Origin: Polynucleobacter sp. IMCC 30228
Lineage (GTDB): Bacteria; Pseudomonadota; Gammaproteobacteria; Burkholderiales; Burkholderiaceae
Reading direction: 5' to 3'
NCBI RefSeq assembly: GCF_021395205.1
Contig: NZ_JAJVCS010000002.1
Coordinates: 62,001 to 126,000 of the forward strand
Length of the DNA stretch: 64,000 nt
Below the pieces are notes generated by a model. It worked only from the letters and a program-made list of their open reading frames with translations. It was not told where the DNA came from and ran no database searches. The translations under genes and the position numbers were made by a program. Shown one piece after another: positions 44,168-54,104 of the stretch; position 1 is the first letter of the stretch; each line of letters begins with the position of its first letter.

Positions 44168-44860
44168 ATGGCCACCAAGAAATCCCCAAGTAAAAAAATG
44201 GCCTCTAAAAAAGCAGTTAAAAAAGGTGTTAAGCGCGTTGCCACTAAAAAGCCAGCAGTAAAAAAGCCAACTGCTAAGGCCGCAGCTAAGCCAGTAGCAA
44301 AAAAAGCAGCAGCAAAAAAGCCAGCTGCTAAATCGAATGCCAAATCGAGCAAGGCTACAGCAGTGAAAAAAGTACAAATTGAAACTTTTGATCAGCCACT
44401 AGAAACTCTATCGCAGTTGCAACCCATTACTTACGCTTTAATGCGTTGGGCTAAAAGCTTAGGCTTTCAAGATTCGATTGAAATCGATCCCGATGGTAAT
44501 GGCGCGCAGTGGGAATTAACCGTTGAATCGAGTAATTCTAAAATTGAGTATCAGTGCTTCTTTAATACCTTTGAAGAAAGCGGCTTAATTACGATGTCGA
44601 TTTATTATCTTGATCATGAGATTCCTGCAAAGAATTTAAGTAAAGCAAAAGATTTAATTTTGCAAAGCAACTTGAACTGTTTTGTTGGTCAGTTTCAATT
44701 AGCCAATGAAGATAAATTCTTGCGTTATTACTCAGCAGTTGATCTTGAGGATATTGAAGCCATTGATCCCCGCTTAATTGGTAATATGTTCCATGCTGGT
44801 AACCAGTTTATGGGCGGCTTTATCGATCAGTTTATTAAGATCGCTATCAAGGCAAAATAA
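44168..44860 (+). CDS. Protein with histone H1-like Lys/Ala-rich tail and YbjN-like domain
   Basis: Protein of 230 residues in two clear parts. Residues 1-68 are a Lys/Ala/Pro-rich tail with repeated KKPA/KKAA units, like bacterial histone H1-like proteins, and would bind nucleic acid. Residues 70-230 form an acidic alpha/beta domain (CFFNTFEESGLITMSIYYLD, then FLRYYSAVDLED) that resembles the YbjN family, some of which act like type III chaperones. No membrane segment. The combination suggests a nucleoid- or RNA-associated protein with a protein-binding head; the function is unknown. Confidence 0.6.
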   Translation: MATKKSPSKKMASKKAVKKGVKRVATKKPAVKKPTAKAAAKPVAKKAAAKKPAAKSNAKSSKATAVKKVQIETFDQPLETLSQLQPITYALMRWAKSLGFQDSIEIDPDGNGAQWELTVESSNSKIEYQCFFNTFEESGLITMSIYYLDHEIPAKNLSKAKDLILQSNLNCFVGQFQLANEDKFLRYYSAVDLEDIEAIDPRLIGNMFHAGNQFMGGFIDQFIKIAIKAK

Positions 44861-44923
44861 AGCCACGTCATAGGCGCGCTAAAGACTCACTTCATCATTT
44901 TGAAATGGAAAAGGTATTGTCAG

Positions 44924-45310
44924 ATGTCAGAAACAGGTAAACAGGCTCCTAATGTCATTGGTATTTGGGTTGGTCAAACGAATGACGCTGTGATTGGGGG
45001 AGGTAGTCACTACCCCGGCGGTAAGTCAGGCGAAGTTCGTTTTCTGAGTTCAACAGTGACCTATCAATTTGATAAGCAATCAAACCGCGCCTTTGCTGGA
45101 GTCTTTACGATTGCCAACCATACCGTGCCAATCGTTGGCTCATTTAGTGGTGATCTAGTCAGTGGCACGATGGCTGATAAGGACGGGACCTACACCTTTA
45201 AGATGCTCGGTCAAAATCAAATATCCATCTTTTTCGCTTCAACCACGACGGATCCCGCTGATAAGTCAGCTGGGCCAGTAGCTGATTGTCACGAAATTAC
45301 TAGACAGTAA
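44924..45310 (+). CDS. Small conserved hypothetical protein, possible beta-barrel
   Basis: Protein of 128 residues, not recognised. I chose ATG 44,924, which has AAAGG upstream; ATG 44,900 would add eight residues. It is rich in Gly, Ser, Thr and alternating hydrophobic residues (VIGIWVGQTN, then AGVFTIANHTVPIVGSFSG), suggesting an antiparallel beta structure like small lipocalin-type domains. No signal peptide is evident. A strong bidirectional terminator follows. Confidence 0.5.
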   Translation: MSETGKQAPNVIGIWVGQTNDAVIGGGSHYPGGKSGEVRFLSSTVTYQFDKQSNRAFAGVFTIANHTVPIVGSFSGDLVSGTMADKDGTYTFKMLGQNQISIFFASTTTDPADKSAGPVADCHEITRQ

Positions 45311-45324
45311 TTAAAGCGGGAGTA

Positions 45325-45356
45325 AATAAATACCAACCCGAGGGTTGGTATTTATT
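45325..45356. terminator. Bidirectional intrinsic terminator
   Basis: Perfect 14-bp stem (AATAAATACCAACC / GGTTGGTATTTATT) closed by a CGAG tetraloop. It separates the convergent genes at 44,924-45,310 and 45,362-46,205. Confidence 0.9.
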
Positions 45357-45361
45357 AATCC

Positions 45362-46205
45362 TTACTTATCCATCACCTGTTTTACAGCATCGATTACAGC
45401 TTCGACGGGTAGTGCGCCAGCAACGATATTGACTTTGCCATTGTCCTTATTAATGATGATCACACCAGGTGTACCGGAAATACCAGCAGCCTGACCATCT
45501 TTAATATCGGCGGCGATTTGTTTTTTCAGCTCAGCATCATTAGCTATGCATGATTTAAATTGATCGACATTTAAGCCTTGCTCAGTTGCTAACTTTAGGA
45601 GTGGATGAACCCCTTTTTCTGCTGGGATACCTTGGTTATTGCCTTTAGTTAATTTAAAAATGGCCTCGGCGTATTTCCAAAATCCAGCACTGCCGCCTTG
45701 TTGGTATGCACAGATAGACGCACCGGCTTCTTTAGAGGCGAGAGGCTCATGAAAAGGTAATGGGTAATGACGCCATACTAGATTAACTTGACCAGGCATG
45801 GCATCGACCACTTTTTTTAGAGGTCTCGTGAAAGCGTTGGCAATAAGGGCACTCAAAGTCTGAATATTCAATAATCGTAATTGGCGCGCTAGCTTGTCCA
45901 TAGATAGGTTCAGTCTTAGGATCGACTTTGCGGGCATTTTTGGCTTTTTCAATTTGCGCTTGGCGCTGCTTTTGTGCTTCAGCTTGCTTGGCTAATTCTT
46001 CTTTTTTCTTGAGACGATCAAGGCTTCTTTGTACTGCCGGGTCTAGTGCGCCAGTACTTTCTAATTGGTTAATGAGTTTATCGGTAGCAGCATTAGTAGG
46101 GGATGTATTAGCAGGGCTTGTACTTGCAGGGGCCTGTGCAAAAGAGGTCGAAGTAAGTAAAGCAAAACAGGCGCTAAAGAACCCGATTTTGACGAAAGAA
46201 AACAT
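45362..46205 (-). pseudogene. DsbA-family thiol-disulfide protein, frame interrupted at an A7 tract
   Basis: Two overlapping minus-strand frames together encode one DsbA-like protein. The first (from ATG at 46,205) gives a signal peptide (ending TSFAQ), a Lys/Glu/Gln-rich coiled coil (about 55-95) and the active site FECPYC. The second gives VDAMPGQVNLVWRHYPL and the rest of the thioredoxin fold, with the cis-Pro in GISGTPGVI. They join at the run of seven A (45,812-45,818); with six A the frame would be continuous. This is either a true frameshift, a sequencing or assembly error, or recoding by slippage. All catalytic residues are otherwise present. It is probably a periplasmic oxidoreductase of the extended DsbA type. 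Confidence 0.75.
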
Positions 46206-46536
46206 GATGGCCTCGCAAAAAGAAAACGCAACCTTAATATAGGTACACCACAAATTTAAGCTAAGCAGGTAGCGGCCCATCTAAAAATGAACGCTCCCAC
46301 GCCATATGTGGATATTTGAATAGCAAATCCACGCAGGGTGTGGAACCTTTTTAATAGTAAAAAATGAACGCGCGCGTTGTGCAATCGACTGTATGAATGG
46401 AGGCTAAAAAATTTTCCCCAACGTGGTGCAAAACAGCAGGGTATTAGCTTGAAATAGTGATTGGAGTTAGGCATAATGCCAAGCAAATATTGCGTATTTA
46501 CAAACCCCTAAATTTGGAATTTAGACCTAGACTACT
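46206..46536. other. Intergenic region without a recognisable gene
   Basis: 331 bases between the DsbA-like gene and the Cys-rich lipoprotein gene. I see no convincing frame. AAAAATGAACGC occurs twice (46,283-46,294 and 46,360-46,371), 77 bases apart. Otherwise it should hold only the divergent promoters. Confidence 0.5.
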
Positions 46537-47061
46537 ATGAAATCATTTACCAATAGCCGCATCAAATCTTTGCGTCTTATTCTGTTGACATTATTTATAT
46601 GTTCCTTAGCCGCCTGTGGTGGCGGAAATGATTCCTCTACTACTACAACAAGTAGCACACCTAGTTCCAGCACTCCTAGTACTGCTACACCAACTAGCCT
46701 TGCTGGTTGTATGAAGGCGGTTGGTGGTCCAACGGATGCCTGTTTAATTGCAGTACAAGCTACTACCACTGAAGATGCCTGCAATATCCTTGGCGGATGT
46801 AGCGGCACTAAATCTGATGGCACTTTTGTTTACTCTAAAGCCTTATCAGGCTGTGCCACCCAAAAAAATGTTGCCACTGGCAAGCCCTCTTCTTCAACAA
46901 ACTGTAATGGCGCTATTGCTGCGTCTACTTCCAAAGATGCTTGTACTGATCTGGGAGCAAATCATCCAAGTGGACATTGGTCTAGTGTTAGGAGCAACGA
47001 TAAAACACTGCAAAGCAAATTAAAGTGTGCCTATGTACTAACTACTACTAGCGGAAAATAA
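46537..47061 (+). CDS. Cys-rich, Ser/Thr-rich lipoprotein of unknown function
   Basis: Exported protein of 174 residues, not recognised. The signal peptide ends in a lipobox (LAAC), followed by GGGND and a Ser/Thr/Pro linker (about 32-54). The mature domain has about eight cysteines in a spaced pattern (GCMK, ACLI, ACNILGGC, GCAT, NCNG, ACTD, KCAY), suggesting a small disulfide-bonded domain. It lies before another Cys-rich secreted protein in the same orientation, 60 bases away. It is likely anchored in the outer membrane. Confidence 0.65.
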   Translation: MKSFTNSRIKSLRLILLTLFICSLAACGGGNDSSTTTTSSTPSSSTPSTATPTSLAGCMKAVGGPTDACLIAVQATTTEDACNILGGCSGTKSDGTFVYSKALSGCATQKNVATGKPSSSTNCNGAIAASTSKDACTDLGANHPSGHWSSVRSNDKTLQSKLKCAYVLTTTSGK

Positions 47062-47121
47062 CTAATTCTTATCCTCAGCCCGGCTCATGTATCTTGCCTC
47101 AATCTAAAGATCAAATCTACT

Positions 47122-47832
47122 ATGAATAAGATTACAAAACTCCTCATCTCTACTTTATTTACCATCGCAGCTTGCGTAACTGCTGGAAGTTTGGGGGCGC
47201 AGACTTGGTCTGGAGGTAGCAACAATTGCACACCAACAACAGGGTCGAATTATTCTTGTATGTGTCCCAATGGCTACACTTTTGGAATTGCCAATTACAC
47301 CAATTGCGGAATGAACGATAACACGATGGGGGGATGCTGGAATCCTTCTACTGGCACTTGCAATTCTTGTGGTTTGGACGGAACAATTAGTCTAGATAAT
47401 GCAGCTTGTTTTGGAGGTAGTAATGGCCAATCAAGCATATCAGGGGGCTTAAATGGCGACGCCCTGGGCAATTCTTGCACGCAAAATTCTGATTGTGTAA
47501 TGTGGGATAGTCCTAGCAACCCTACTACTGGTGGGGGGTGTAACTTCTACTACCCCTACACCTGCTACTCCTCCGATATCCGCCTTAAGCGCGACATCGT
47601 TTTACTTGGTCAAACAGAGCAGGGTATTAAGCTCTATTCATTTAAATACCTATGGTCTGATCAAGTCTATGTCGGTGTAATGGCCCAAGACCTATTAGAA
47701 AATCCCAAGTGGCAAGATGCTGTGATTACTAACCCGAGTGGTTACTATTCAGTGATCTACAGCAAGCTTGGACTGGAGATGGTGACATTAGAGCAATACC
47801 AACAGGTTAGTACCGTTGCGCTATTAAAATAG
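47122..47832 (+). CDS. Small secreted Cys-rich protein with peptidase S74 / tail-fibre chaperone-like C-terminus
   Basis: Protein of 236 residues with a signal peptide (ending SLGAQ). Residues 30-150 are rich in Cys, Gly, Asn and Ser, with a possible disulfide-knotted structure. The C-terminal part begins with SSDIRLKRDI and continues to YSFKYL and VGVMAQDLLE. This is the pattern of the intramolecular chaperone domain (peptidase S74) of phage tail spikes, which cuts itself at the Ser-Asp pair. Here the domain is attached to a short secreted protein rather than a fibre. It may trimerise and release the N-terminal part. Function unknown. Confidence 0.65.
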   Translation: MNKITKLLISTLFTIAACVTAGSLGAQTWSGGSNNCTPTTGSNYSCMCPNGYTFGIANYTNCGMNDNTMGGCWNPSTGTCNSCGLDGTISLDNAACFGGSNGQSSISGGLNGDALGNSCTQNSDCVMWDSPSNPTTGGGCNFYYPYTCYSSDIRLKRDIVLLGQTEQGIKLYSFKYLWSDQVYVGVMAQDLLENPKWQDAVITNPSGYYSVIYSKLGLEMVTLEQYQQVSTVALLK

Positions 47833-47893
47833 CTTGATTAATAAATTAAGTAGCCTAGCAGCCAATACCAAGCCAGGGCATCACCCTAAAAAC

Positions 47894-47930
47894 CAAAAAG
47901 GCCTTAAAGACATAATCGCCTTTAAAGCCT
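47894..47930 (-). terminator. Terminator of the initiator tRNA gene
   Basis: On the minus strand, an 11-bp stem with one mismatch (AGGCTTTAAAG / CTTTAAGGCCT) followed by TTTTTGG. It lies ten bases downstream of the tRNA 3' end. Confidence 0.8.
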
Positions 47931-47939
47931 TATAAAAAC

Positions 47940-48016
<77 letters not shown>

Positions 48017-48159
48017 TCTGAGCCTTTGATTCTAGCATTTTTAAGCCTATTTTGTCGAGCCTTACAGGCTTTTAAGGGTATATTGTGTCAATTAATCGGG
48101 AAAAATAAGGGCTCAAAGGAGTAATATATTGCCTTGCAATATCAATTTGAGGTTAAGTA

Positions 48160-50103
48160 ATGTCGGTTAGCAATCCCGAATATTCAGAATCGACGTTACT
48201 ACGTCCTATCGAAATTTCTCATGGTGCCCATCACGAACATCGCGGTGCCTTACCTGGTCTAGTCGTTGCAGCTATTGGTGTGGTCTTTGGCGATATTGGT
48301 ACTAGCCCACTGTATGCTTTAAAAGAATGTTTTAGTGTTGCCCACGGCATTCCATTTTCAGCAGAAGCAGTCTATGGCGTGATCTCGATGGTGTTTTGGG
48401 CATTTACCATCGTCGTTTCATTAAAGTATGTGCTCTTCATTATGCGTGCTAATAATCAGGGCGAGGGCGGCACTTTAGCTTTAATGGCTTTGGCATTACG
48501 CTCGGCACCAGTTGGCTCTCGCCGTGCGATGACCTTAATGATGATGGGCGTGTTTGGCACTTGCATGTTTTATGGTGACGCCATTATTACGCCAGCAATT
48601 TCGGTTTTATCTGCTGTTGAGGGGCTTGAAGTTCTTTCGCCAAACTTAACTACTTACGTTATTCCTGTGACTTTAGCAATTTTGACTGGATTATTTTTAA
48701 TTCAGAAAAAAGGCTCGGCATTAGTGGGTAAATTATTTGGCCCCATCATGGTTACTTGGTTTGTGGTTTTGGGTGTGATGGGTATTTACCAAATTATTAG
48801 TAATCCCATTATCTTGCTCGCCTTTAATCCCCTATACGCAATTGATTTCATGCTCAACCATGCGTTGCAGGGCTTTATTGTGCTCGGTGCAGTATTTCTG
48901 GTGCTAACAGGTGCTGAGGCTTTGTATGCCGATATGGGGCACTTTGGTATTAAGTCGATTCGGGTGGGTTGGTTCTTTTTAGTGATGCCCTGTTTATTAT
49001 TAAATTACTTTGGTCAGGGAGCCATGCTGCTACTCAACCCTGAGACAGCAAAAAATCCCTTCTATTCCATGGTACCCGATGTATTTGTATTTCCCTTAAT
49101 TATTTTGGCAACGCTAGCGACAGTCATTGCTTCGCAAGCTGTTATTTCTGGGGCATTTTCCATTACTAGCCAAGCTATTTTGTTGGGTTTCTTGCCACGC
49201 ATGAAGATTCAACATACGTCGGATAAGTCGATCGGACAAATTTATATTCCTTTAGTCAATTGGATTTTATTTATCTTTGTGATTGTGATTGTGTTGGCAT
49301 TTAAAAAGTCTGAAAATTTAGCCGCTGCTTATGGCATTGCAGTTACAACAACCATGATTATTGATACGGTTTTAGCTGCAATTGTGATGCGGGTTTTATG
49401 GCGCTGGAATGCCTATTTAGTTACCCTTGTGATTTCCGCTTTTTTATTTGTCGACGCCGCCTTCTTTACCGCTAACTTGTTAAAAGTATTAGAGGGGGGC
49501 TGGTTCCCCTTACTGCTTGGTGCCATTTGTTTCATGCTGCTCTTAACCTGGTATCAGGGCCGACAAATGATGCGTGAGAGGGCAGTAAATAATGGCATTA
49601 AGCTCGATTCTTTCATGAGCTCCTTATTAAAGCATCCTCCCCATCGCGTAGAGGGCACCGCGGTTTTTCTTACTGCGCATGTTGATTACTTGCCGGTGTC
49701 TTTCTTGCATAACTTAAAGCACAATCATGTCTTGCATGAACGGGTTTTCTTCTTGAAAGTGAGTATTTGGGATATACCCCGAGTGCGAAATGAAGACCGT
49801 ATTACTCTAAGTGAAATTGAGCCGAATATTTTTATTGTGCGGGCGGTGTATGGCTTTAATGAAACCCCTGATATGAGTCAAATCATGCATTTGATTGAGA
49901 CTAAAGCGAACTTGAAATTCGACTTGATGAGTACCTCATTTTTCTTATCGCGTGACACCATTGTGCCTACTGATATGAAAGGCATGGCTCTTTGGCGTGA
50001 AGCCATATTTGCCTGGATGTATCAAAACGCGAGCCGTCAATCTGACTTTTTCAAAATTCCGGCAAATCGCTTAGTTGAATTAGGCGCAAAGGTTGAGATT
50101 TGA
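48160..50103 (+). CDS. kup: Low-affinity potassium transporter Kup
   Basis: Inner-membrane K+:H+ symporter of 647 residues with twelve helices in the first 430 residues and a cytoplasmic C-terminal domain. The family signature [18 protein letters not shown] is at the N-terminus, and [20 protein letters not shown] is in helix 3. The length is typical. It overlaps the next gene by four bases (TTGA). Confidence 0.95.
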   Translation: MSVSNPEYSESTLLRPIEISHGAHHEHRGALPGLVVAAIGVVFGDIGTSPLYALKECFSVAHGIPFSAEAVYGVISMVFWAFTIVVSLKYVLFIMRANNQGEGGTLALMALALRSAPVGSRRAMTLMMMGVFGTCMFYGDAIITPAISVLSAVEGLEVLSPNLTTYVIPVTLAILTGLFLIQKKGSALVGKLFGPIMVTWFVVLGVMGIYQIISNPIILLAFNPLYAIDFMLNHALQGFIVLGAVFLVLTGAEALYADMGHFGIKSIRVGWFFLVMPCLLLNYFGQGAMLLLNPETAKNPFYSMVPDVFVFPLIILATLATVIASQAVISGAFSITSQAILLGFLPRMKIQHTSDKSIGQIYIPLVNWILFIFVIVIVLAFKKSENLAAAYGIAVTTTMIIDTVLAAIVMRVLWRWNAYLVTLVISAFLFVDAAFFTANLLKVLEGGWFPLLLGAICFMLLLTWYQGRQMMRERAVNNGIKLDSFMSSLLKHPPHRVEGTAVFLTAHVDYLPVSFLHNLKHNHVLHERVFFLKVSIWDIPRVRNEDRITLSEIEPNIFIVRAVYGFNETPDMSQIMHLIETKANLKFDLMSTSFFLSRDTIVPTDMKGMALWREAIFAWMYQNASRQSDFFKIPANRLVELGAKVEI

Positions 50104-50594
50104 AAGCCGTATTTGCTGCGCTTACTATGGTATTTGCCATTTTGTGTTGCGCTAATTCAGTATGGGCTAATACTCCTGAGGAAGATGAGTTAGCAGAGCT
50201 GAATAAAATTGAAGCGCAATTACTATTACAGCGTCAGTGGATTGATTACCGTTGGAAAAAAGCCTCTGCAGCATGTTACAAAGATTTCTTCGTAACCTAT
50301 TGCTTAAAAGGCACGCGCGCTGATTATCGCGAAGAAATTGATCCCATTCGTGCGCAAGAAGTGGCTTTACATGAAAGCCAGCGGATTGTGCGCGACAAAA
50401 TTAAAGATGCCAATGATGCCAAGCGGGCTGCTGAGCGCGCGGATCCCGCAAAAGCAGTGCAACGTGCTGATAATAAAAAAGCGTTTGAACAAAAACAAAA
50501 AGACGAAGCTGAACGTGCCGCTGATTTAGAAAAACGCCGTAAAGATGCGCCACGGCGTGCGCAAGAAAATAAAGCGGGTACTCAACTCGATTAA
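50100..50594 (+). CDS. Exported coiled-coil protein of unknown function
   Basis: Protein of 164 residues. A signal peptide (ending VWAN at about 24) is followed by a highly charged helical region rich in Ala, Glu, Lys and Arg (about 25-160), so it is probably a periplasmic coiled coil. Two cysteines (ACYKD, TYCLKG) could form a disulfide. The TTG start overlaps the kup stop. The function is unknown; similar small proteins often sit before radA in Burkholderiales (recollection, unverified). Confidence 0.65.
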   Translation: MKAVFAALTMVFAILCCANSVWANTPEEDELAELNKIEAQLLLQRQWIDYRWKKASAACYKDFFVTYCLKGTRADYREEIDPIRAQEVALHESQRIVRDKIKDANDAKRAAERADPAKAVQRADNKKAFEQKQKDEAERAADLEKRRKDAPRRAQENKAGTQLD

Positions 50595-50600
50595 TTTCCT

Positions 50601-51971
50601 ATGGCAAAAGTAAAAACAATATACGTGTGCCAAGCTTGTGGCGGCACTTCTGCTAAATGGCAGGGCCAATGCCCAACTTGTCAAGCATGGAATACGCTGG
50701 AGGAAAGCATTGCTGAAACACCCAGTGCACCTCGCTTTCAGGGTTTAGCACAAGCGATTCCACGGCAAAAATTAGCCACCATTCAAGCGGAAGATTTGCC
50801 GCGCCTTCCTACTGGCATTGAAGAGTTTGATCGGGTTCTGGGTGGCGGTTTAGTGCCTGGCGGAGTGGTGTTACTTGGCGGAGACCCTGGTATTGGTAAA
50901 TCAACTTTACTACTGCAGGCCTTAGCGCAAATGAGCGCGGCTGGAGTTTCAGCGTTATATAGCAGTGGCGAAGAATCGGCTGCTCAAATTGCACTGCGTG
51001 CTAAACGGATTGATTTAAAAGCCCCTCAGCTTGAAGTATTGGCCGAAATTCAGTTAGAAAAATTGTTAATGATCATGGATACGGTGCGCCCGCAAGTAGT
51101 CGTGGTTGATTCGATTCAAACGATTTATTCCGAAGCCTTTAGCTTTGCACCAGGATCAGTTGCGCAGGTGCGCGAGTGCGCAGCCCAGTTAACCCGTTTT
51201 GCAAAGTCCACGGGCATTTGTGTTTTATTGGTCGGTCATGTGACTAAGGACGGTCATTTAGCTGGCCCACGGGTGCTTGAGCACATTGTCGATACCGTTT
51301 TGTATTTTGAGGGTGATACCCACTCGAGTTTTCGTTTAGTACGCGCGATTAAAAACCGTTTTGGTGCAGTGAATGAACTTGGTGTTTTTGCTATGACGGA
51401 AAAGGGTTTACGGGGGGTATCAAACCCTTCAGCCATATTTCTTTCGCAGCATGCTGAAATGGTGCCAGGTGCTTGTGTATTAGTAACGCAAGAAGGTAGT
51501 CGCCCCTTATTAGTGGAGATTCAAGCCTTAGTTGATACCGCGCATATTCCCAACCCGCGTCGCTTGGCAGTAGGTTTAGAGCAGCACCGTTTAGCCATGC
51601 TCTTGGCGGTCTTGCATCGCCACGCTGGGATTGCTTGCTTTGACCAAGATGTTTTTTTGAACGCAGTTGGTGGAGTCAAGATTTCTGAGCCCGCGGCTGA
51701 CTTAGCGGTGTTGCTAGCGATTCAATCCTCGATTCGTAACCGCGCTTTACCGCGTGAATTAATTGTTTTTGGTGAAGTCGGTTTGGCTGGCGAAATCCGG
51801 CCGTGTCCACGGGGTCAAGAGCGTTTGAAGGAGGCTGCTAAATTGGGCTTTACTGTTGCCATTATTCCTAAAGCGAATATGCCCAAAACTAAAATTGCTG
51901 GTCTACGCATTATTAGCGTTGAGCGCATTGATGAGGCGATTGCTGCGGCTAATGATTTAGAGTTAGCGTAA
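50601..51971 (+). CDS. radA: DNA repair protein RadA
   Basis: Branch-migration helicase of 456 residues related to RecA. A four-Cys zinc finger (Cys10, Cys13, Cys24, Cys27), Walker A GGDPGIGKST (Lys100), the RadA-specific KNRFG motif and a C-terminal Lon-like domain are all present. In competent bacteria RadA also helps integrate incoming DNA, which would fit the comEC gene in this window. Its end overlaps prmB convergently by nine bases. Confidence 0.95.
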   Translation: MAKVKTIYVCQACGGTSAKWQGQCPTCQAWNTLEESIAETPSAPRFQGLAQAIPRQKLATIQAEDLPRLPTGIEEFDRVLGGGLVPGGVVLLGGDPGIGKSTLLLQALAQMSAAGVSALYSSGEESAAQIALRAKRIDLKAPQLEVLAEIQLEKLLMIMDTVRPQVVVVDSIQTIYSEAFSFAPGSVAQVRECAAQLTRFAKSTGICVLLVGHVTKDGHLAGPRVLEHIVDTVLYFEGDTHSSFRLVRAIKNRFGAVNELGVFAMTEKGLRGVSNPSAIFLSQHAEMVPGACVLVTQEGSRPLLVEIQALVDTAHIPNPRRLAVGLEQHRLAMLLAVLHRHAGIACFDQDVFLNAVGGVKISEPAADLAVLLAIQSSIRNRALPRELIVFGEVGLAGEIRPCPRGQERLKEAAKLGFTVAIIPKANMPKTKIAGLRIISVERIDEAIAAANDLELA

Positions 51972-52883
51972 GTCTTCAGCCTGAATGAGGATCACTTGCT
52001 GATTGCCAGCTGATACCTCCATCCAAATAACGGGTATCTGGGGAAAAGCCAAATGAAAGTGCTCGGCCTCATTGCCAATTTCAATTAAGAGTGCGCCGCG
52101 CTCATTTAGATAGTCTGGCGCAGCATCAATAATGCGCCGGATCAAATTCATCCCATCGCTGCCACCCGCTAAAGCAATTGCTGGCTCAGCTTGATACTCT
52201 GCTGGTAAGGCTTGCATTGATGCGTCGTTGACATACGGTGGGTTACAGATAATTAAATTAAAACGTTCTTCTTCATTCGGATCGGGTAAAGCGTCAAATA
52301 AATCACCATGCAAAAGCTCTATTTGTTCGCTAAACCCATGGCGCTTTAAATTCCGCGCGGCTAAAGCTAGGGCGGGCATACTAATATCACAGGCTGTAAC
52401 GCGAATATCGGGGCAAGCTAGGGCAGCCAAAATAGCTAGCGAGCCATTGCCAGTACAAAGGTCGAGTACCTTACCATCAGCTGGCAGCCAAGGCTCGAGA
52501 TCGCCTGATGTAATCAGTTCGGCAATAAACGAGCGGGGCACAATGCTTTGCTCATTGCAATCAAATGGCACCCCCATTAACCACGCCTCTTCCAGTAAGT
52601 ATGCAAGTGGCTTACGGCTACGAATGCGTTCAGTAGCAATGGCTAAGGCATGCGCTTGTTGTGCGCTAGTTAATTCAGTATGCATTTGCTCAAGTGCTGC
52701 ACTGGGACTTAAACCCAACTCTTTACTGACAATCCAGAGTGCTTCGCTTTGGGCATCGATAGCACCATGACCAAAATGCAAGTTAGCCATAGCCAGCTGC
52801 GTAGCTAGCTGTTGGCAGCATGCTTCAATTGAAATCGGGTTAGCAGCAGAAGGCTGCTGTGGCGCTAGAGGCTCAGGGTCCAT
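51963..52883 (-). CDS. prmB: Ribosomal protein L3 glutamine N5-methyltransferase
   Basis: SAM-dependent methyltransferase of 306 residues. Motif I is LDLCTGNGSLAI, the catalytic motif is CNPPY, and AWLMGVPF with VPRSFIAELI is characteristic of PrmB rather than PrmC. It modifies a glutamine of ribosomal protein L3. It lies 52 bases after dapE on the same strand and is probably co-transcribed. Confidence 0.9.
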   Translation of the reverse strand: MDPEPLAPQQPSAANPISIEACCQQLATQLAMANLHFGHGAIDAQSEALWIVSKELGLSPSAALEQMHTELTSAQQAHALAIATERIRSRKPLAYLLEEAWLMGVPFDCNEQSIVPRSFIAELITSGDLEPWLPADGKVLDLCTGNGSLAILAALACPDIRVTACDISMPALALAARNLKRHGFSEQIELLHGDLFDALPDPNEEERFNLIICNPPYVNDASMQALPAEYQAEPAIALAGGSDGMNLIRRIIDAAPDYLNERGALLIEIGNEAEHFHLAFPQIPVIWMEVSAGNQQVILIQAEDLR

Positions 52884-52935
52884 GAAGGGAATATTTTGCG
52901 GAAGGGATTCTAGTGCCAGCTTAGAGGGATAACGA

Positions 52936-54102
52936 TTAAGCCAGCAGATTTTCTAAAACGCGTCGATAGATATTTTTGAGAGGTTCAATATCGTTTATTG
53001 AAACACACTCATTGAGCTTATGGCTAGTAGAATTTATTGGACCAAATTCGACTACCTCTTTACAGATTTGCGAGATGAAGCGACCATCGCTAGTGCCACC
53101 GGTGGTAGAAAGCTCAGTAACTACCTGAGTTTCAGTTTGAATCGCCTCTTGGAGTGCAAGCGCTAACGCCCCTTTTGGCGTCAGAAAAGGGCTAGCACCT
53201 AGCTTCCAATCGATTGCATAGTCAAGTTTAGCTTCATCCAAAATTGCACTAACCTTTGCGCGTAACGCTTCTGGGGTACTGGCAGATGAAAAGCGAAAAT
53301 TAAATTCGACGGTCATTTCCCCGGGAATAATGTTATTTGCACCAGTGCCAGCATGAATATTAGAGATTTGAAATGTGGTTGGCTGGAAATAGCCGTTACC
53401 CTGATCCCATTCGGTGCTGGCTAAGGTGGCAATCGCCCCAGCCGCTAAATGAATGGGGTTGGCACCGAGGTGAGGGTAAGCAATATGGGCTTGAATGCCT
53501 TTGACATTGAGCTTCCCAGATAAAGACCCGCGCCGACCATTCTTAATCATGTCCCCTAAGCGATTGACTGAGGTGGGCTCGCCAATGACACAGTAATCTA
53601 AGGCTTGACCGCGTTTTTTGAGGCGTTCACACATCACTACCGTGCCATCGTGTGCAGGGCCTTCTTCGTCACTAGTGAGGAGAAAAGCAATGGTGTCCGC
53701 ATGATTGGGGTTACTTCGTACGTATTCTTCAGTGGCCACGACAAAAGCCGCTAATGAGGTTTTCATATCTGCTGCACCACGTCCAAAGAGGTAGCCATCA
53801 CGCTCACTTGGGGTAAAGGGGTTGCTATCCCATTTGTCTAATGGACCCGTGGGCACGACGTCGGTATGGCCCGCAAAGACAAAGACTTTTCCAGCTTTGC
53901 CTAGCTTGCCTAATTTAATGGCCCATAAATTCGTTACAGAAAAATCTGCCGGACCACTGATCACCGTTTCAATCTCAAAACCGAGCGCTTTTAAACGTCC
54001 AGCGATGACCTGCTGGCAACCACCATCGGCTGGCGTAATCGAGTGGCAAGCGATGAGCTCTGCAGTTAAATCGGCGGTAGCCGAATGGGTGGCTAAAGGC
54101 AT
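52936..54102 (-). CDS. dapE: Succinyl-diaminopimelate desuccinylase
   Basis: Zn-dependent M20 hydrolase of 388 residues in the lysine/diaminopimelate pathway. [11 protein letters not shown] gives the first metal His and active Asp, GRGAADMK the bridging Asp, and TSDEEGPA the catalytic Glu and metal Glu. [10 protein letters not shown] is family-typical. It follows dapD with a two-base gap, so consecutive pathway steps are encoded together. Confidence 0.94.
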   Translation of the reverse strand: MPLATHSATADLTAELIACHSITPADGGCQQVIAGRLKALGFEIETVISGPADFSVTNLWAIKLGKLGKAGKVFVFAGHTDVVPTGPLDKWDSNPFTPSERDGYLFGRGAADMKTSLAAFVVATEEYVRSNPNHADTIAFLLTSDEEGPAHDGTVVMCERLKKRGQALDYCVIGEPTSVNRLGDMIKNGRRGSLSGKLNVKGIQAHIAYPHLGANPIHLAAGAIATLASTEWDQGNGYFQPTTFQISNIHAGTGANNIIPGEMTVEFNFRFSSASTPEALRAKVSAILDEAKLDYAIDWKLGASPFLTPKGALALALQEAIQTETQVVTELSTTGGTSDGRFISQICKEVVEFGPINSTSHKLNECVSINDIEPLKNIYRRVLENLLA

Positions 54103-54104
54103 GC

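Noticed and set aside
44135..44377. Minus-strand frame rich in Phe, Trp and Cys opposite the Lys/Ala-rich gene
   Set aside because: It is the antisense shadow of the repetitive Lys/Ala codons; no ribosome site or coherent fold.
46256..46486. Minus-strand frame of 76 codons upstream of the DsbA-like gene
   Set aside because: No ribosome site, no recognisable features, and it overlaps the expected promoter region.
48069..48080. TTAAGGGTATAT upstream of kup resembles the AAGGGTAWATAC motif
   Set aside because: The match breaks after TATAT, the gene is a housekeeping transporter, and TATATT could be a -10 box. It weakens rather than extends the regulon idea, so it is not counted.
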